Assembly (NCBI GenBank): GCA_959602045.1
Contig: CAUGRT010000043.1
Location: 1 to 21,000, forward strand
Direction: 5' to 3'
DNA from: an uncultured Clostridia bacterium
GTDB taxonomy: Bacteria; Bacillota; Clostridia; UBA1381
DNA length: 21,000 nt
The notes under the pieces: generated by a model
The model's input: the letters and a program-made list of their open reading frames with translations, nothing else
Told to the model about the DNA's origin: nothing
The model's database searches: none
Translations under genes and position numbers: made by a program
Shown: piece after piece, positions 1 to 7,776 of the stretch
Layout of the letters: each line of letters opens with the position of its first letter
Numbering within the stretch: position 1 is the first letter of the stretch

Positions 1-507
1 AATCACCAATGCTTGTTACGCTATCGGGGAGGCTGATGCTTGTCAGACTGCTACAGATCCAAAACGCATAATCACCAATGCTTGTTACGCTATCGGGGAG
101 GCTGATGCTTGTCAGACTGCTACATTTTAGAAACACATCATCGCCTATACTTGTTACGCTATCGGGAAGGCTGATGCTTGCAAGACTGCTGCATCCTAAA
201 AACGCACAATCACCAATGCTTGTTACGCTGTCGGGGAGGTTGATACTTGTTAGACCGCTGCATCCAGAAAACGCCCAACTACCAATACTTGTTACACTGT
301 CGGGAAAATTGATACTTTCCAGACTGCTACAGCAACTAAACGCCGCCCAGCCAATGCTTGTTACGCTATCGGGGAGGCTGCCGCTTATCAGACTGCTACA
401 TTTCCAAAACGCATAATCGCCTATACTTGTTACGCTGTCGGGAAAATTGATACTTTCCAGACTGCTACAGCAACTAAACGCATAATTACCAATGCTTGTT
501 ACTCCTT
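1..507 (-). repeat. 69-bp tandem repeat array encoding BspA-type LRR units
   Basis: Units repeat with an exact 69-bp period: the ctatcgggg/ctgtcggga landmark occurs at 21, 90, 159, 228, 297, 366 and 435. Each unit encodes 23 residues on the minus strand. An eighth unit near 480-507 is degenerate. Two neighbouring unit types recur as a block 138 bp apart (around 297-352 and 435-490), which indicates recent duplication of two units at once. The array continues past the left edge. Confidence 0.93.
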
Positions 508-742
508 GTTTTACTTCAACTTTTTTTATATTTGTATTACTACACCATGGCGATTCGCTTCCATTCCAATTCCACATATCCCCCGTACCGCTGATTATCA
601 AAGTCCCCTCATCGTCAAGTGTCCATGTCAGATTATCGCCGCAAGTACCGCTTGTTGCCGCCAATACGGTAACGGGTATGGCGGTAATCATACTCGCAAC
701 CATACACAGCATCAAAAACAGACTTAACATTCTTTTCCTCAT
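1..742 (-). CDS. BspA-like leucine-rich-repeat surface protein, 3' end outside window
   Basis: 247 codons are open from an ATG at 742 to the window edge. A GGGGAGGA ribosome site lies about 7 nt upstream. The protein starts with a signal peptide (MRKR, hydrophobic core, cleavage probably after VLAA near residue 29). A short beta-rich segment follows (CGDNLTWTLDDEGTLIISG), which is common in clostridial BspA-type proteins. After that come 23-residue repeats of the form YAFxxCSSLTSISLPDSVTSIG, the LRR_5/BspA consensus. Seven full repeats and part of an eighth are visible. Such proteins are exported and are known in other species to bind host or matrix proteins; the ligand here is unknown. The C-terminus and any cell-wall anchor are outside the window. 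The gene is the only one behind the promoter at 931-959 and the attenuator-like leader at 763-924. Confidence 0.93.
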   Translation of the reverse strand, partial: MRKRMLSLFLMLCMVASMITAIPVTVLAATSGTCGDNLTWTLDDEGTLIISGTGDMWNWNGSESPWCSNTNIKKVEVKQGVTSIGNYAFSCCSSLESINFPDSVTSIGDYAFWKCSSLISGSLPDSVTSIGWAAFSCCSSLESINFPDSVTSIGSWAFSGCSGLTSINLPDSVTSIGDCAFLGCSSLASISLPDSVTSIGDDVFLKCSSLTSISLPDSVTSIGDYAFWICSSLTSISLPDSVTSIGD

Positions 743-762
743 GTAAAATTCCTCCCCAAATT

Positions 763-789
763 AAAAAATGCGCAGCCGAAGCTACGCAT
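763..789 (-). terminator. Intrinsic terminator (UUCG loop) inside the LRR gene leader
   Basis: On the minus strand a 9-bp stem (arms 781-789 and 768-776) is capped by a TTCG tetraloop (777-780) and followed by six T (763-768). It lies between the promoter and the RBS of the LRR gene, so it should act as an attenuator rather than as the end of an upstream gene. Confidence 0.82.
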
Positions 790-812
790 AAAAACACATC
801 GCTCCAACTAAC

Positions 813-924
813 GCGACTTAGCTTTTGAAACATTCTCATAATAAGGTGCAACAAAACAGAGCATGCATTTTTTACAAAGGTAAAAACGCACCTTTTATGA
901 GTGAGAATTATTAAACTAAGTCGC
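813..924 (-). ncRNA. Structured 5' leader RNA, candidate riboswitch or attenuator of unknown class
   Basis: Read on the minus strand, the RNA begins essentially at the predicted transcription start and folds by eye into nested helices. P1 is GCGACTTAG (916-924) with CTAAGTCGC (813-821). P2 is ATTCTCA (902-908) with TGAGAAT (832-838). P3 is AAGGTGC (888-894) with GCACCTT (843-849). P4 is TTTTTAC (880-886) with GTAAAAA (869-875). It is followed by the terminator at 763-789. The segment AAAAAATGC (865-873) is exactly complementary to GCATTTTTT (763-771), the terminator 3' arm plus U-tract, and overlaps the P4 3' arm. This allows a mutually exclusive antiterminator. I did not recognise c-di-GMP-I, c-di-GMP-II, THF or other familiar consensus sequences. 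A stand-alone small RNA is the alternative. Confidence 0.6.
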
Positions 925-930
925 ATGTCC

Positions 931-959
931 ATTATAACACATCAAACCGGAATTGACAA
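931..959 (-). promoter_or_regulatory. Sigma70-type promoter of the LRR gene
   Basis: The minus strand reads TTGTCA (954-959), a 17-bp spacer, then a perfect TATAAT (931-936). The start point predicted about 7 nt downstream falls at the first base of the structured leader. Confidence 0.82.
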
Positions 960-1108
960 TACCTTTTAATAAAAAGTACACAGAAATCCCCTTACAGTAT
1001 CAAACAATCATGCTATAATATCATAGAACACCCATATTGTAGCATAAAATTTTCCTTATGACAATACTTTCCGGATTTTTTATGCAATTTGCCGACAAAA
1101 AATTACAT
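960..1108. other. Intergenic region between LRR gene promoter and GNAT terminator
   Basis: AT-rich, with no credible gene. One plus-strand promoter-like pair, TTACAG (992-997), a 16-bp spacer and TATAAT (1014-1019), points into the antisense side of the acetyltransferase gene. No convincing product follows it. Confidence 0.4.
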
Positions 1109-1158
1109 AAAAAAAGCTCTTGCAAGAGCGCAGACCTCTGTCCGCCCCTGCAAGAGCT
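1109..1158 (-). terminator. Intrinsic terminator of the GNAT acetyltransferase gene
   Basis: On the minus strand a 10-bp stem AGCTCTTGCA (1149-1158) pairs with TGCAAGAGCT (1115-1124) and is followed by a run of seven T. The loop contains a smaller dyad. It begins 18 bp after the stop codon at 1177. Confidence 0.88.
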
Positions 1159-1176
1159 GAATCTGTTTCAATTTTT

Positions 1177-1773
1177 TCAAATCCCAAACTTCTCCCGTAC
1201 CTCACAAAAAGATTTTATCGGCTGCATGTTCGGTTTCGGCTCACCGATCACCTTGTTCATCATAATGGTTTTATGCCAGCGGTTAAACTTATAGCCACAG
1301 TTTTCCAACTCTCCGGCAAGCTTATATCCCACCTTTTCATGAAAATGCTTGCTGTTATAAACAGACGGATCTTCTTCCTGGTCGGGCGGCGTTATGAGCG
1401 CAGCCGCATTGACAATGCCCTGCTCTTTCAGAATCCTCTCCAGTAAATCATAAAGCTTTTGTCCGATTCCCATGCCGCGGCTGTCCTTATCCAGATAAAC
1501 CGTCATTTCCGCATTCCATCCGTATGCGGCTCTTGAATGAAATCTCCCGGCATAGGCATAGCCGACAATTTTTCCGTTCACCTCCGCCACAAGATACGGA
1601 TAATTTTCTAAAACATGCAAAATCCGATTCCGAAATTCCGCCAATGACGGAACCTCATATTCATAAGTAATGGCGGTTTTCTCCACATAATATCCGTAAA
1701 TATCCAGTAATGCCTGCGCGTCCTCAACCGCAGCCACGCGAATTTTAATTTCCGGTTTCATCTTCGTATTCAT
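1177..1773 (-). CDS. GNAT-family N-acetyltransferase (phosphinothricin acetyltransferase-like)
   Basis: The gene encodes 198 residues and resembles the Pat/Bar branch of the GNAT superfamily, acyl-CoA-dependent N-acetyltransferases of small molecules. Visible family features are the N-terminal RVAAVEDAQALLDIYGYYV helix region, the TAITYEYEVPSLAEFRNRI segment, and motif A (MTVYLDKDSRGMGIGQKLYDLL) with the R-G-x-G-I-G acetyl-CoA pyrophosphate loop. The late F-H-E-K-V-G-Y motif is typical of this subgroup. The substrate cannot be deduced. The start is uncertain: the ATG at 1773 directly abuts AAAGG, so the in-frame ATG at 1761 (12 nt from AAAGG) may be the real one. It is monocistronic, with its own promoter and terminator. 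A 12-bp hairpin sits in its leader. Confidence 0.88.
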   Translation of the reverse strand: MNTKMKPEIKIRVAAVEDAQALLDIYGYYVEKTAITYEYEVPSLAEFRNRILHVLENYPYLVAEVNGKIVGYAYAGRFHSRAAYGWNAEMTVYLDKDSRGMGIGQKLYDLLERILKEQGIVNAAALITPPDQEEDPSVYNSKHFHEKVGYKLAGELENCGYKFNRWHKTIMMNKVIGEPKPNMQPIKSFCEVREKFGI

Positions 1774-1789
1774 CCTTTCACAAAGCCCG

Positions 1790-1816
1790 GGGCTGAAAGA
1801 AAAATTCTTTCAGCCC
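1790..1816 (-). promoter_or_regulatory. Leader hairpin next to the RBS of the GNAT gene
   Basis: There is a perfect 12-bp inverted repeat, GGGCTGAAAGAA with TTCTTTCAGCCC, with a 3-nt loop and no T-tract. The RBS region just downstream (GGGCTTTGTGAAAGG) partly copies the first arm, so the second arm could pair with either. This hints at control of translation; the function is an inference. Confidence 0.45.
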
Positions 1817-1851
1817 TCATGTGCTTTCGTTTATCACGATTCATTACGAAT

Positions 1852-1880
1852 ATTATATCACAAACCGCGCCCAAAGGCAA
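1852..1880 (-). promoter_or_regulatory. Sigma70-type promoter of the GNAT gene
   Basis: The minus strand has TTGCCT (1875-1880), a 17-bp spacer and TATAAT (1852-1857). The -35 box lies inside a short dyad, CCAAAGG/CCTTTGG (1871-1877 and 1884-1890). The dyad could be a repressor site or a weak terminator of the upstream gene ending at 1901. Confidence 0.72.
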
Positions 1881-1900
1881 TACCCTTTGGCATAGATCCC

Positions 1901-4900
1901 TCACTGATTTTCCGGTTTTGTGATAATAACCTTTTGCTCTGTTCCAATCCACTCCACGCTTGCGCCAAGCTCTTCCGAGATAAAACGAATCGGCGTATAG
2001 GTGCGGTCATTTTTAACAAATGCCGGAGAATCCAACTGAATCTCTTTTCCGTTCACGACCGCGGTTGCCGCTCCGATTGTAATCAAAATGGTAACGTCCT
2101 CATTCGTTTTAAGATTCTTGCCGGTAATCGTAACAAGCTTCTTATCACCGTCCCATTCAACTTTTGCGCCGAGGTTTTCGGCAACAAACCTTGCCGGGAG
2201 CATGGTACGGTCATTAACAACTTCGGGCGCAACATCATTGGATTTTATCGTTCCGAAAACAGCAGCGTCCTTTTTCCCGATTGTGAGAATCAGCTGATTT
2301 TTGGAAAGGTCGGCCGTTTTTTCCGTCCAAGCCGCATAAAGGGTAAAGCTCTTTGTGACTTTTTGTGAAAAATCATATGGAGTTTTTAATTCCTTATCCG
2401 TATACCAACCGGCAAAATCAAAGTTTTCTTTCGTTGGCGCTGTCGGCTCTTGAATCAGATTGTTCTTAATAATGCTTTGGCTTCTGATCGTACTGCCGCC
2501 GTTTGTTTCGAATGAAACGACATATCTCGCAGCTCCGCCGCCTCCGCCGCCGCCCGAATTGCGTTTCCATGTTGCCGTAACGGTAACATCCTTATCGGGC
2601 ATGATAAAGGTCGTTTCCACTGCTTTCTCGTCCGCCAAAGTGATAGCGCTGTCCGATGTCCATCCGGTAAAGGTATAGCCACTGCGCGTTCCGGCGTTAA
2701 TGGTTACGGTTTCATCCTTGTTATACTCTCCGCTGCCGCTGTTCTCAGCATAGCTTTCGTTCACTGTTACAGTGTTGGACATACGCTTTACAATCAGCGC
2801 AAGCTGCGGCTTTGATATGTTTTGCGCGGAATCCTGTGCGCAAATTAAGATAGAGTCACTCGTTTCTCCTTCATACAGCGTTCCCGAAATAACAAAGTTT
2901 CCGTCACTGCCTGCAACCGTCTTTTCATTTTCACCATATAAAATCGTACTTCCTGCGTCTGCCATACCGCTGATTTCATATTCTCCCGAATCTTTATTTG
3001 CATAGAATACTTCCGATGCCAGAGTCAGACTTGGCGGTTCTTTGTCACGGCTGACAAGCACATACTCGCTCGTTACATCATTTCCCTTGATTCCATCAAC
3101 TTGAAGCATTAAGATTCCCTCAAAATCCGGAATCGGATATTTCCCGTTTTCGGGTGTAATTTCGGTATTCGTATCCATACGCATAACCTTGAACACCGCA
3201 CTGCTCTCGCCCTCTGCTGTTACCGCGAGATCATTGTAGCCGTCGCCGATATACGCATTATAAATTCCGTTTTCATCTGTCGTGCATGCTTCATCATTAA
3301 TCAGCAGCTCCATTTTCAGCGGCGTATACTTCGGCAAGAATTTGCCCTCGGATTCGGTTTCGGCACTGTAATACTTTCCGTTTTCCGAGTTTTTGTATGC
3401 GCGAACGCCAACCTTATAGGTCTTATCCGGCAACAGGTTTTCGGCAGGAACAGACTCTGCGGAGCTTCCATTTTCGTTTATACGAACGCCGTTTCCGCCG
3501 ACTGTGAGCGCCATATCGACCGCAGTCGCGTCTTTATCCAGATCATACCCAAAGCCTGTGTCTGTCCAAACGCCGTTTTGTTCCTCATAAATTCTCACGG
3601 TATAACCGTCAATGCCGTCTACCCCATTCCACTGCGCACGCATTACTTCATTTCCCGACGCTTGCAGAGTGACATCTGTCGGAGCGGACGGCTCGTATAT
3701 ATTGGTGTATGAAACCTTACCGTTAAATGTCTGGTTGTCAATGGCGATAAGCGCTTCCTCATCTTCACCGTCGTCGTTGAGGTCCGCTTGTCTTTTTGTC
3801 ATAAGAAAAGCTGTTACATAATATTCACCGGTAGGCGCTATCGCACCCGATGATGGAACGGAAAGCGCAATATTGGAAGTATCGCCGATTTCCTGTTCGG
3901 AAATCATATAGTCCGCTCCGCCCTCTTCGTTTGAAAAATAAGTGCGGATAACGTAAGGCGCATTATTCACGGCATGCTTCACCTGACCGGAAATCTGATT
4001 GCCGTTCAGCATCAGAGCCAGCTTCTCAAAGGGCTCGACGGAAAACGCCTTTTCATCGGTAAAGGTCAACCCGCCTGCGTCAATGATATACTTGCCGCCT
4101 TCTTTAAGCCGCAGAAGAGCCAGCCGATATTTTTTACCGTCAGCATTTGTTTTTTCCATATCCCCGATAGTTGTCGCACTGACATCTTCGTTGGGATTAA
4201 ACTGACTGTCGTCGGTCATCCAGTCGATATTAAGCTCGGTGTTGCTGCCATTGAAAATCTTCAGGTTGTCTTTAATCTGCTCCTCGGTGAGATTTCCGTC
4301 AAAGGCAAGTAAGATATACGGTGCTTCATCTGTGCCGGCGCTCGCTAAGATTTCCGCCCGACTCTCGCCGACGTTTGCAAGCGCAAGGTTCTCCTCAAGC
4401 GCCACAACATTCGCCCCGCCGTCTTCCGCAAGCAGACTCACAACCGGCGACACACCTTTATCCGCCCAGTTCCATTCGGGCATATAGCCGCATATCTTAA
4501 ACTCAATATTCCAACCGCCGCCCTTGCGGAAGTTGGTCTCCACGATCTTCGGCACGAGTACCCATGCCCGGGCACTGGCTAACCAGCCGCCCACCTCAGC
4601 CACCGCGCCGAGGTATACATCGACATTTTGGAAGGCTTGCTTCATCCCCTCCTCGACGGTGACATTGCTGATCGGGAATGCCGTCTGACCGCCTACGATG
4701 AGATTGATCTTTCCGACATTAAATCCTTTGCCTGCCAAGACAGGGCTACCACTTGGAATCTGCACTCTGCCTGCAACCGTGCCGTTTGCACCGATTGCAA
4801 GATACAGCTTATCCTTGCCGTCATTCACTCCGCCGAAAGCGCCCAATTCAATAGAAGAGTCAAACGTTATAACGTCTATCTGTTTACTCGGCAGATTTAA

Positions 4901-7198
4901 TGCAAGTTCCTTTGAGCCGCCGAAATAAACGCCTTGATATGTATCGCCTTTATAATTCCGCTCCTGACCGTTTAATTTTAAGGAATAACCGAAGCTGTCG
5001 ACAATCTGCGTTGCCTTTCCGGCTCCCACAAGGTTAACATCGGTTGCTTTTAATGAAATCTCGCTCGGCCCTATGACAATGTTACCCGTACCCTCAATCA
5101 GGTGCAGATAAGTACCGGTCAATGCACCGCGCAGCTTAAGCGGCGGAATTGCAAAATAATTGCCGTTTACCGTTGCCGCCAAATCTTTGAATCCTGCGCC
5201 GCCGCCGTTTAACTGACCGATCGGAACAGGAGGAACCAGTACGATTCCCGGATTTGCCTTGACATAGAACCAAAGCTCATCGGGCAAAAGCGTTCCTTTA
5301 TTACTGCGCTCAAGCGCCAGGGACGCCTCTGTTTCAAACAAATCAAACGCATTTAATTCAAGACTGAAAGCATAACGTTCCTCCCCCTTGAACGTGTTGA
5401 CTTCACCCTCGACCTTTGCCAGCTCCAGCGTCATCAAAGCCGCCGTATCAAAGCTGCCTTTCGCGTGAACGCCGTTCACCTTAAAATCATACTTCTTAAC
5501 GCCATTGCCCAGATCTTTTTCCTGTAATCCGTAGCCTAATTTTTCAAGTGAAAATTCCGCACCGTTAAATACCGTCTTAAAGCCGATTTCTCCATCGAAA
5601 ACAAGATTTCCCGAACTATCCGCCGTGGCTTTTTCCAGCTTTACGGTTGCATAAGGAATATCCACAAAAACAATCGCTTGATTGTTTTCCGGCTCTATAT
5701 CAAACTGAAAACCCTGTTCCGTAAGACTGATCTTGAGTGCATCTTCCGTACCGGCTTTAGGCTGATAAAACTTAAAGGACGGAGCATTCAAATGAACACC
5801 GCTTTGCTCAATCGTTCCGTCCTTGCGAATTACAAGCTTTCCTCCGGTATTCTGATCCCATGTTGCGGTTACAGATGGCGAAAGCATCGCCGCACCATCG
5901 GTAAACTGAAATTCACTCCCGTTCGTACTTTCATAATCGCCGTTAATCAGTGCAACGGGATTGCCATATTGCTTTTTAAAAGCCTCTAATGCAGCACTAT
6001 CCGCAACATGCTCTACGATAATGCCTTGATTGATTTTAAATGCCGCAAGCCTTTTTGCCGAGAATGAGGAAGATACCTTATCCGGCTCTGACGGAAGCTC
6101 TTCCTCCATTGTCAGCAAATCGCGGTATCCCCACAGGAAATGTACACAATCCTCCGGTGTTTCCGATGAATCCTCACCGAAAGTAACCCCAATATTATTT
6201 TCACTTGTAACTTGAGAAAAAACCGGTATGTCTCTCGGTCTGACGCTTACCAATGGCGGCTGACTGACGCGAATCGGCTCCTTGCCGTCCGCATAAATTG
6301 CGCCGCTGTGCTCATAATAATCTGACAATCCGACAAACGGGTTCGCCCATGGGTATGCGTCTGTATAGACATCCGTGATATAAACACCGTCCACATCCCC
6401 CCATAAGGAGTAGCCTTTTGGAACTTGTTTCGTCCAAAGATTCTCCATTGTGCTTGTTATGACCGTATTTTCGGTTGATTTTTCACCAGCTTCGGTCACA
6501 GTGGTACGGCTCATTTTAATTGCCGGTCCTCCCGGTTGGTTTGCGGTTTCTGCATGCCCCATTCCTGTAAAGTTTGTCAGATAATATCTCCAGTCAATAC
6601 GAAAATCGCCCATAGGACCCGAAAAGTCCTTCGCGTTAAACTGAATCCTGCCGACAGTCGTTAAAACGCCCCATGTCGAAGCTTTTGCCGACGGATCGTC
6701 TGTCAGCTTGACAAGCTCGTGATAAACTGTAATTTCCGAGGAAAGCTTCGTACCGTCTTTAACGCCCTTCACATCGTAAAAAGTCCACTCGACATCGTAA
6801 TTCACCTTAATCGCATTATTTTTTCCATTCGGAGTAGAGGTTACAAACTCCATATTTTTGAAAAGAACATATCCCGTTATCGTTTTTTCATAGTCACGAT
6901 CCTGTACAACAAAATCACATCCCGGTACCTGCAAATCCTGCGGAAGCTTCATTCCGGTCTTTTCCGCAACTAAAGTCGGCATCGTTGCAAGATACGTTCC
7001 CCGATATTCATTTTTATGAAGCAGAAAACTAATATATTGGTTTTGCAATCCCAGTGTGTTGCCATCCTCTGACACCATCGTTTCTGTTGTTTCCTCATTA
7101 GCCGCCCAAATATCGCCGAGATATGCCAGCGTCTGTACCGGGAATGTACATAGAAGCATACCCATACACAGTATAATTGAAATAATCCTTTTTTTCAT
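1901..7198 (-). CDS. Giant secreted modular protein with FnIII-like, InlB-like repeats and copper-amine-oxidase-N-like C-terminus
   Basis: The gene encodes 1765 residues. The signal peptide is residues 1 to about 26 (MKKR, hydrophobic core, QTLA). Residues of roughly 30-1100 are a large beta-rich region I cannot assign. Near 1133-1150 the sequence DLNDDGEDEE resembles a calcium-binding loop. A fibronectin type III-like domain follows at about 1165-1280 and a bacterial Ig-like segment at about 1388-1470. A divergent InlB-type repeat (about 1473-1545) leads to an RNSGGGGGGG linker and a Listeria-Bacteroides/Flg_new repeat (about 1558-1626, FAGWYTD and LYAAW). The last 130 residues carry two copies of the copper-amine-oxidase-N-like motif (VNDRTMLPARFVAENLGAKVEW and NDRTYTPIRFISEELGASVEW), common in clostridial exported proteins and not evidence for oxidase activity. 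There is no LPXTG anchor; it ends in TKPENQ. RBS is GGAAAGGG. The 89-bp gap to the small membrane protein upstream has no terminator, so both are probably co-transcribed. The function may be structural or adhesive (inference). Confidence 0.93.
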   Translation of the reverse strand: MKKRIISIILCMGMLLCTFPVQTLAYLGDIWAANEETTETMVSEDGNTLGLQNQYISFLLHKNEYRGTYLATMPTLVAEKTGMKLPQDLQVPGCDFVVQDRDYEKTITGYVLFKNMEFVTSTPNGKNNAIKVNYDVEWTFYDVKGVKDGTKLSSEITVYHELVKLTDDPSAKASTWGVLTTVGRIQFNAKDFSGPMGDFRIDWRYYLTNFTGMGHAETANQPGGPAIKMSRTTVTEAGEKSTENTVITSTMENLWTKQVPKGYSLWGDVDGVYITDVYTDAYPWANPFVGLSDYYEHSGAIYADGKEPIRVSQPPLVSVRPRDIPVFSQVTSENNIGVTFGEDSSETPEDCVHFLWGYRDLLTMEEELPSEPDKVSSSFSAKRLAAFKINQGIIVEHVADSAALEAFKKQYGNPVALINGDYESTNGSEFQFTDGAAMLSPSVTATWDQNTGGKLVIRKDGTIEQSGVHLNAPSFKFYQPKAGTEDALKISLTEQGFQFDIEPENNQAIVFVDIPYATVKLEKATADSSGNLVFDGEIGFKTVFNGAEFSLEKLGYGLQEKDLGNGVKKYDFKVNGVHAKGSFDTAALMTLELAKVEGEVNTFKGEERYAFSLELNAFDLFETEASLALERSNKGTLLPDELWFYVKANPGIVLVPPVPIGQLNGGGAGFKDLAATVNGNYFAIPPLKLRGALTGTYLHLIEGTGNIVIGPSEISLKATDVNLVGAGKATQIVDSFGYSLKLNGQERNYKGDTYQGVYFGGSKELALNLPSKQIDVITFDSSIELGAFGGVNDGKDKLYLAIGANGTVAGRVQIPSGSPVLAGKGFNVGKINLIVGGQTAFPISNVTVEEGMKQAFQNVDVYLGAVAEVGGWLASARAWVLVPKIVETNFRKGGGWNIEFKICGYMPEWNWADKGVSPVVSLLAEDGGANVVALEENLALANVGESRAEILASAGTDEAPYILLAFDGNLTEEQIKDNLKIFNGSNTELNIDWMTDDSQFNPNEDVSATTIGDMEKTNADGKKYRLALLRLKEGGKYIIDAGGLTFTDEKAFSVEPFEKLALMLNGNQISGQVKHAVNNAPYVIRTYFSNEEGGADYMISEQEIGDTSNIALSVPSSGAIAPTGEYYVTAFLMTKRQADLNDDGEDEEALIAIDNQTFNGKVSYTNIYEPSAPTDVTLQASGNEVMRAQWNGVDGIDGYTVRIYEEQNGVWTDTGFGYDLDKDATAVDMALTVGGNGVRINENGSSAESVPAENLLPDKTYKVGVRAYKNSENGKYYSAETESEGKFLPKYTPLKMELLINDEACTTDENGIYNAYIGDGYNDLAVTAEGESSAVFKVMRMDTNTEITPENGKYPIPDFEGILMLQVDGIKGNDVTSEYVLVSRDKEPPSLTLASEVFYANKDSGEYEISGMADAGSTILYGENEKTVAGSDGNFVISGTLYEGETSDSILICAQDSAQNISKPQLALIVKRMSNTVTVNESYAENSGSGEYNKDETVTINAGTRSGYTFTGWTSDSAITLADEKAVETTFIMPDKDVTVTATWKRNSGGGGGGGAARYVVSFETNGGSTIRSQSIIKNNLIQEPTAPTKENFDFAGWYTDKELKTPYDFSQKVTKSFTLYAAWTEKTADLSKNQLILTIGKKDAAVFGTIKSNDVAPEVVNDRTMLPARFVAENLGAKVEWDGDKKLVTITGKNLKTNEDVTILITIGAATAVVNGKEIQLDSPAFVKNDRTYTPIRFISEELGASVEWIGTEQKVIITKPENQ

Positions 7199-7287
7199 TT
7201 TTGATCCCTTTCCGTGCTATAAGGCACAAATCTGACCCGAAAAATTTTGCAAAATACAGAATTTAATTCAGATCCCATTTTCCTCAT

Positions 7288-7575
7288 TTACTTTTGTTTT
7301 TTGATACAGATCACAGTAATAATTGTCGCCGCAATAAAGGTCACAACCGCCGTAAGCACATATCCGCCGACTCCGTCAACCAGCAAAATCGAGCCATACG
7401 ATTCTGTTACCGTTCCGCTTTGATATTGTTCGGGAAAAGCAGTGATACAATAAATCAGCAAAACAGAGAAGATTGTGGTCGCAACCGTAAAAGCCGCAAT
7501 CTTTCTGTTTTCTCGCTGCCGACTCAGCTCTGCTGCTCGTTTCAAAACCCGTTTCATTCTGTCTGTATTCTGCAT
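7288..7575 (-). CDS. Small two-TM membrane protein, paralogue of the sigma-operon protein at 9049-9390
   Basis: The gene encodes 95 residues from an ATG at 7575, chosen because GGAAAGGAG lies 7 nt upstream; a longer in-frame reading to 7728 lacks an RBS. The N-terminus (MQNTDRMKRVLKRAAEL, then RQRENRK) is basic and helical. TM1 is at about 27-46, an external loop of about 25-30 residues follows, TM2 is at about 70-91, and the tail is KKQK. Topology, length and scattered residues (DRM..LKR..EL.R, a SI segment, GY..V.V..F and VTV.C/ITVIC at TM2) match the protein encoded at 9049-9390, so the two are probably paralogues. It lies 89 bp upstream of the giant secreted protein on the same strand, after the sigma-operon terminator. 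I do not recognise the family. A role in membrane sensing or in handling the secreted protein is only inferred from position. Confidence 0.78.
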   Translation of the reverse strand: MQNTDRMKRVLKRAAELSRQRENRKIAAFTVATTIFSVLLIYCITAFPEQYQSGTVTESYGSILLVDGVGGYVLTAVVTFIAATIITVICIKKQK

Positions 7576-7733
7576 GATACTCTCCTTTCCGCCGTCGGGA
7601 ACAGCTAAAATATTTGCAAACCGATCACGATTTCCCCCCACGCAGCGTACAAGAATCCGCTGCTTTTTTTGCGTTCCGATTTGCATCTCTATTAATATAG
7701 GTGCAAATTTTCCCAAAACTCCCCCCAAAAAAT

Positions 7734-7767
7734 AAAAAAAGATTGCATTTTTTCTGCAATCTTTTTT
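7734..7767 (-). terminator. Terminator after the sigma/PrsW operon (bidirectional)
   Basis: The stem GATTGCA/TGCAATC is extended by A/T runs (arms 7734-7747 and 7755-7767, loop 7748-7754). It lies 10 bp after the PrsW stop. T-tracts are present in both directions. Confidence 0.88.
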
Positions 7768-7776
7768 AAATCAAAA

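Noticed and set aside
78..416. Plus-strand reading frame of 112 codons made of repeats
   Set aside because: It is antisense to the LRR repeats, has no RBS and has no signal peptide; the minus strand gives a coherent secreted protein.
1..507. CRISPR-like regular repeats
   Set aside because: The 69-bp units are contiguous, without variable spacers, and are in frame with a minus-strand LRR protein.
633..932. Minus-strand frame of 99 codons over the LRR leader
   Set aside because: It overlaps the structured leader and the real signal peptide in another frame, with no plausible RBS or domain.
992..1294. Plus-strand promoter-like TTACAG/TATAAT with a 78-codon frame behind it
   Set aside because: The frame is antisense to the GNAT gene and its terminator and lacks an RBS. 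A short antisense RNA is possible but unsupported.
1871..1890. Terminator of the giant-protein gene at the CCAAAGG/CCTTTGG dyad
   Set aside because: Only 7 bp of stem and no T-tract; it overlaps the -35 box of the GNAT promoter, so I list it only as a possible operator.
2455..2682. Overlapping frames around the glycine-rich linker
   Set aside because: These are shadows of the giant protein, whose frame is continuous through the InlB-like repeat and linker.
7642..7670. Plus-strand terminator-like hairpin GCAGCG/CGCTGC with T7
   Set aside because: No plus-strand gene precedes it. It lies in the leader of the small TM protein on the minus strand and is probably incidental.
7576..7728. N-terminal extension of the small two-TM protein to 146 residues
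   Set aside because: There is no RBS at 7728, the composition is unlike a protein start, and a strong GGAAAGGAG site precedes the ATG at 7575.
7576..7733. ECF-type promoter (GGAAC near 7672-7677) before the small TM and giant protein genes
   Set aside because: No matching -10 element at the expected distance and no second copy to compare; too weak to call.
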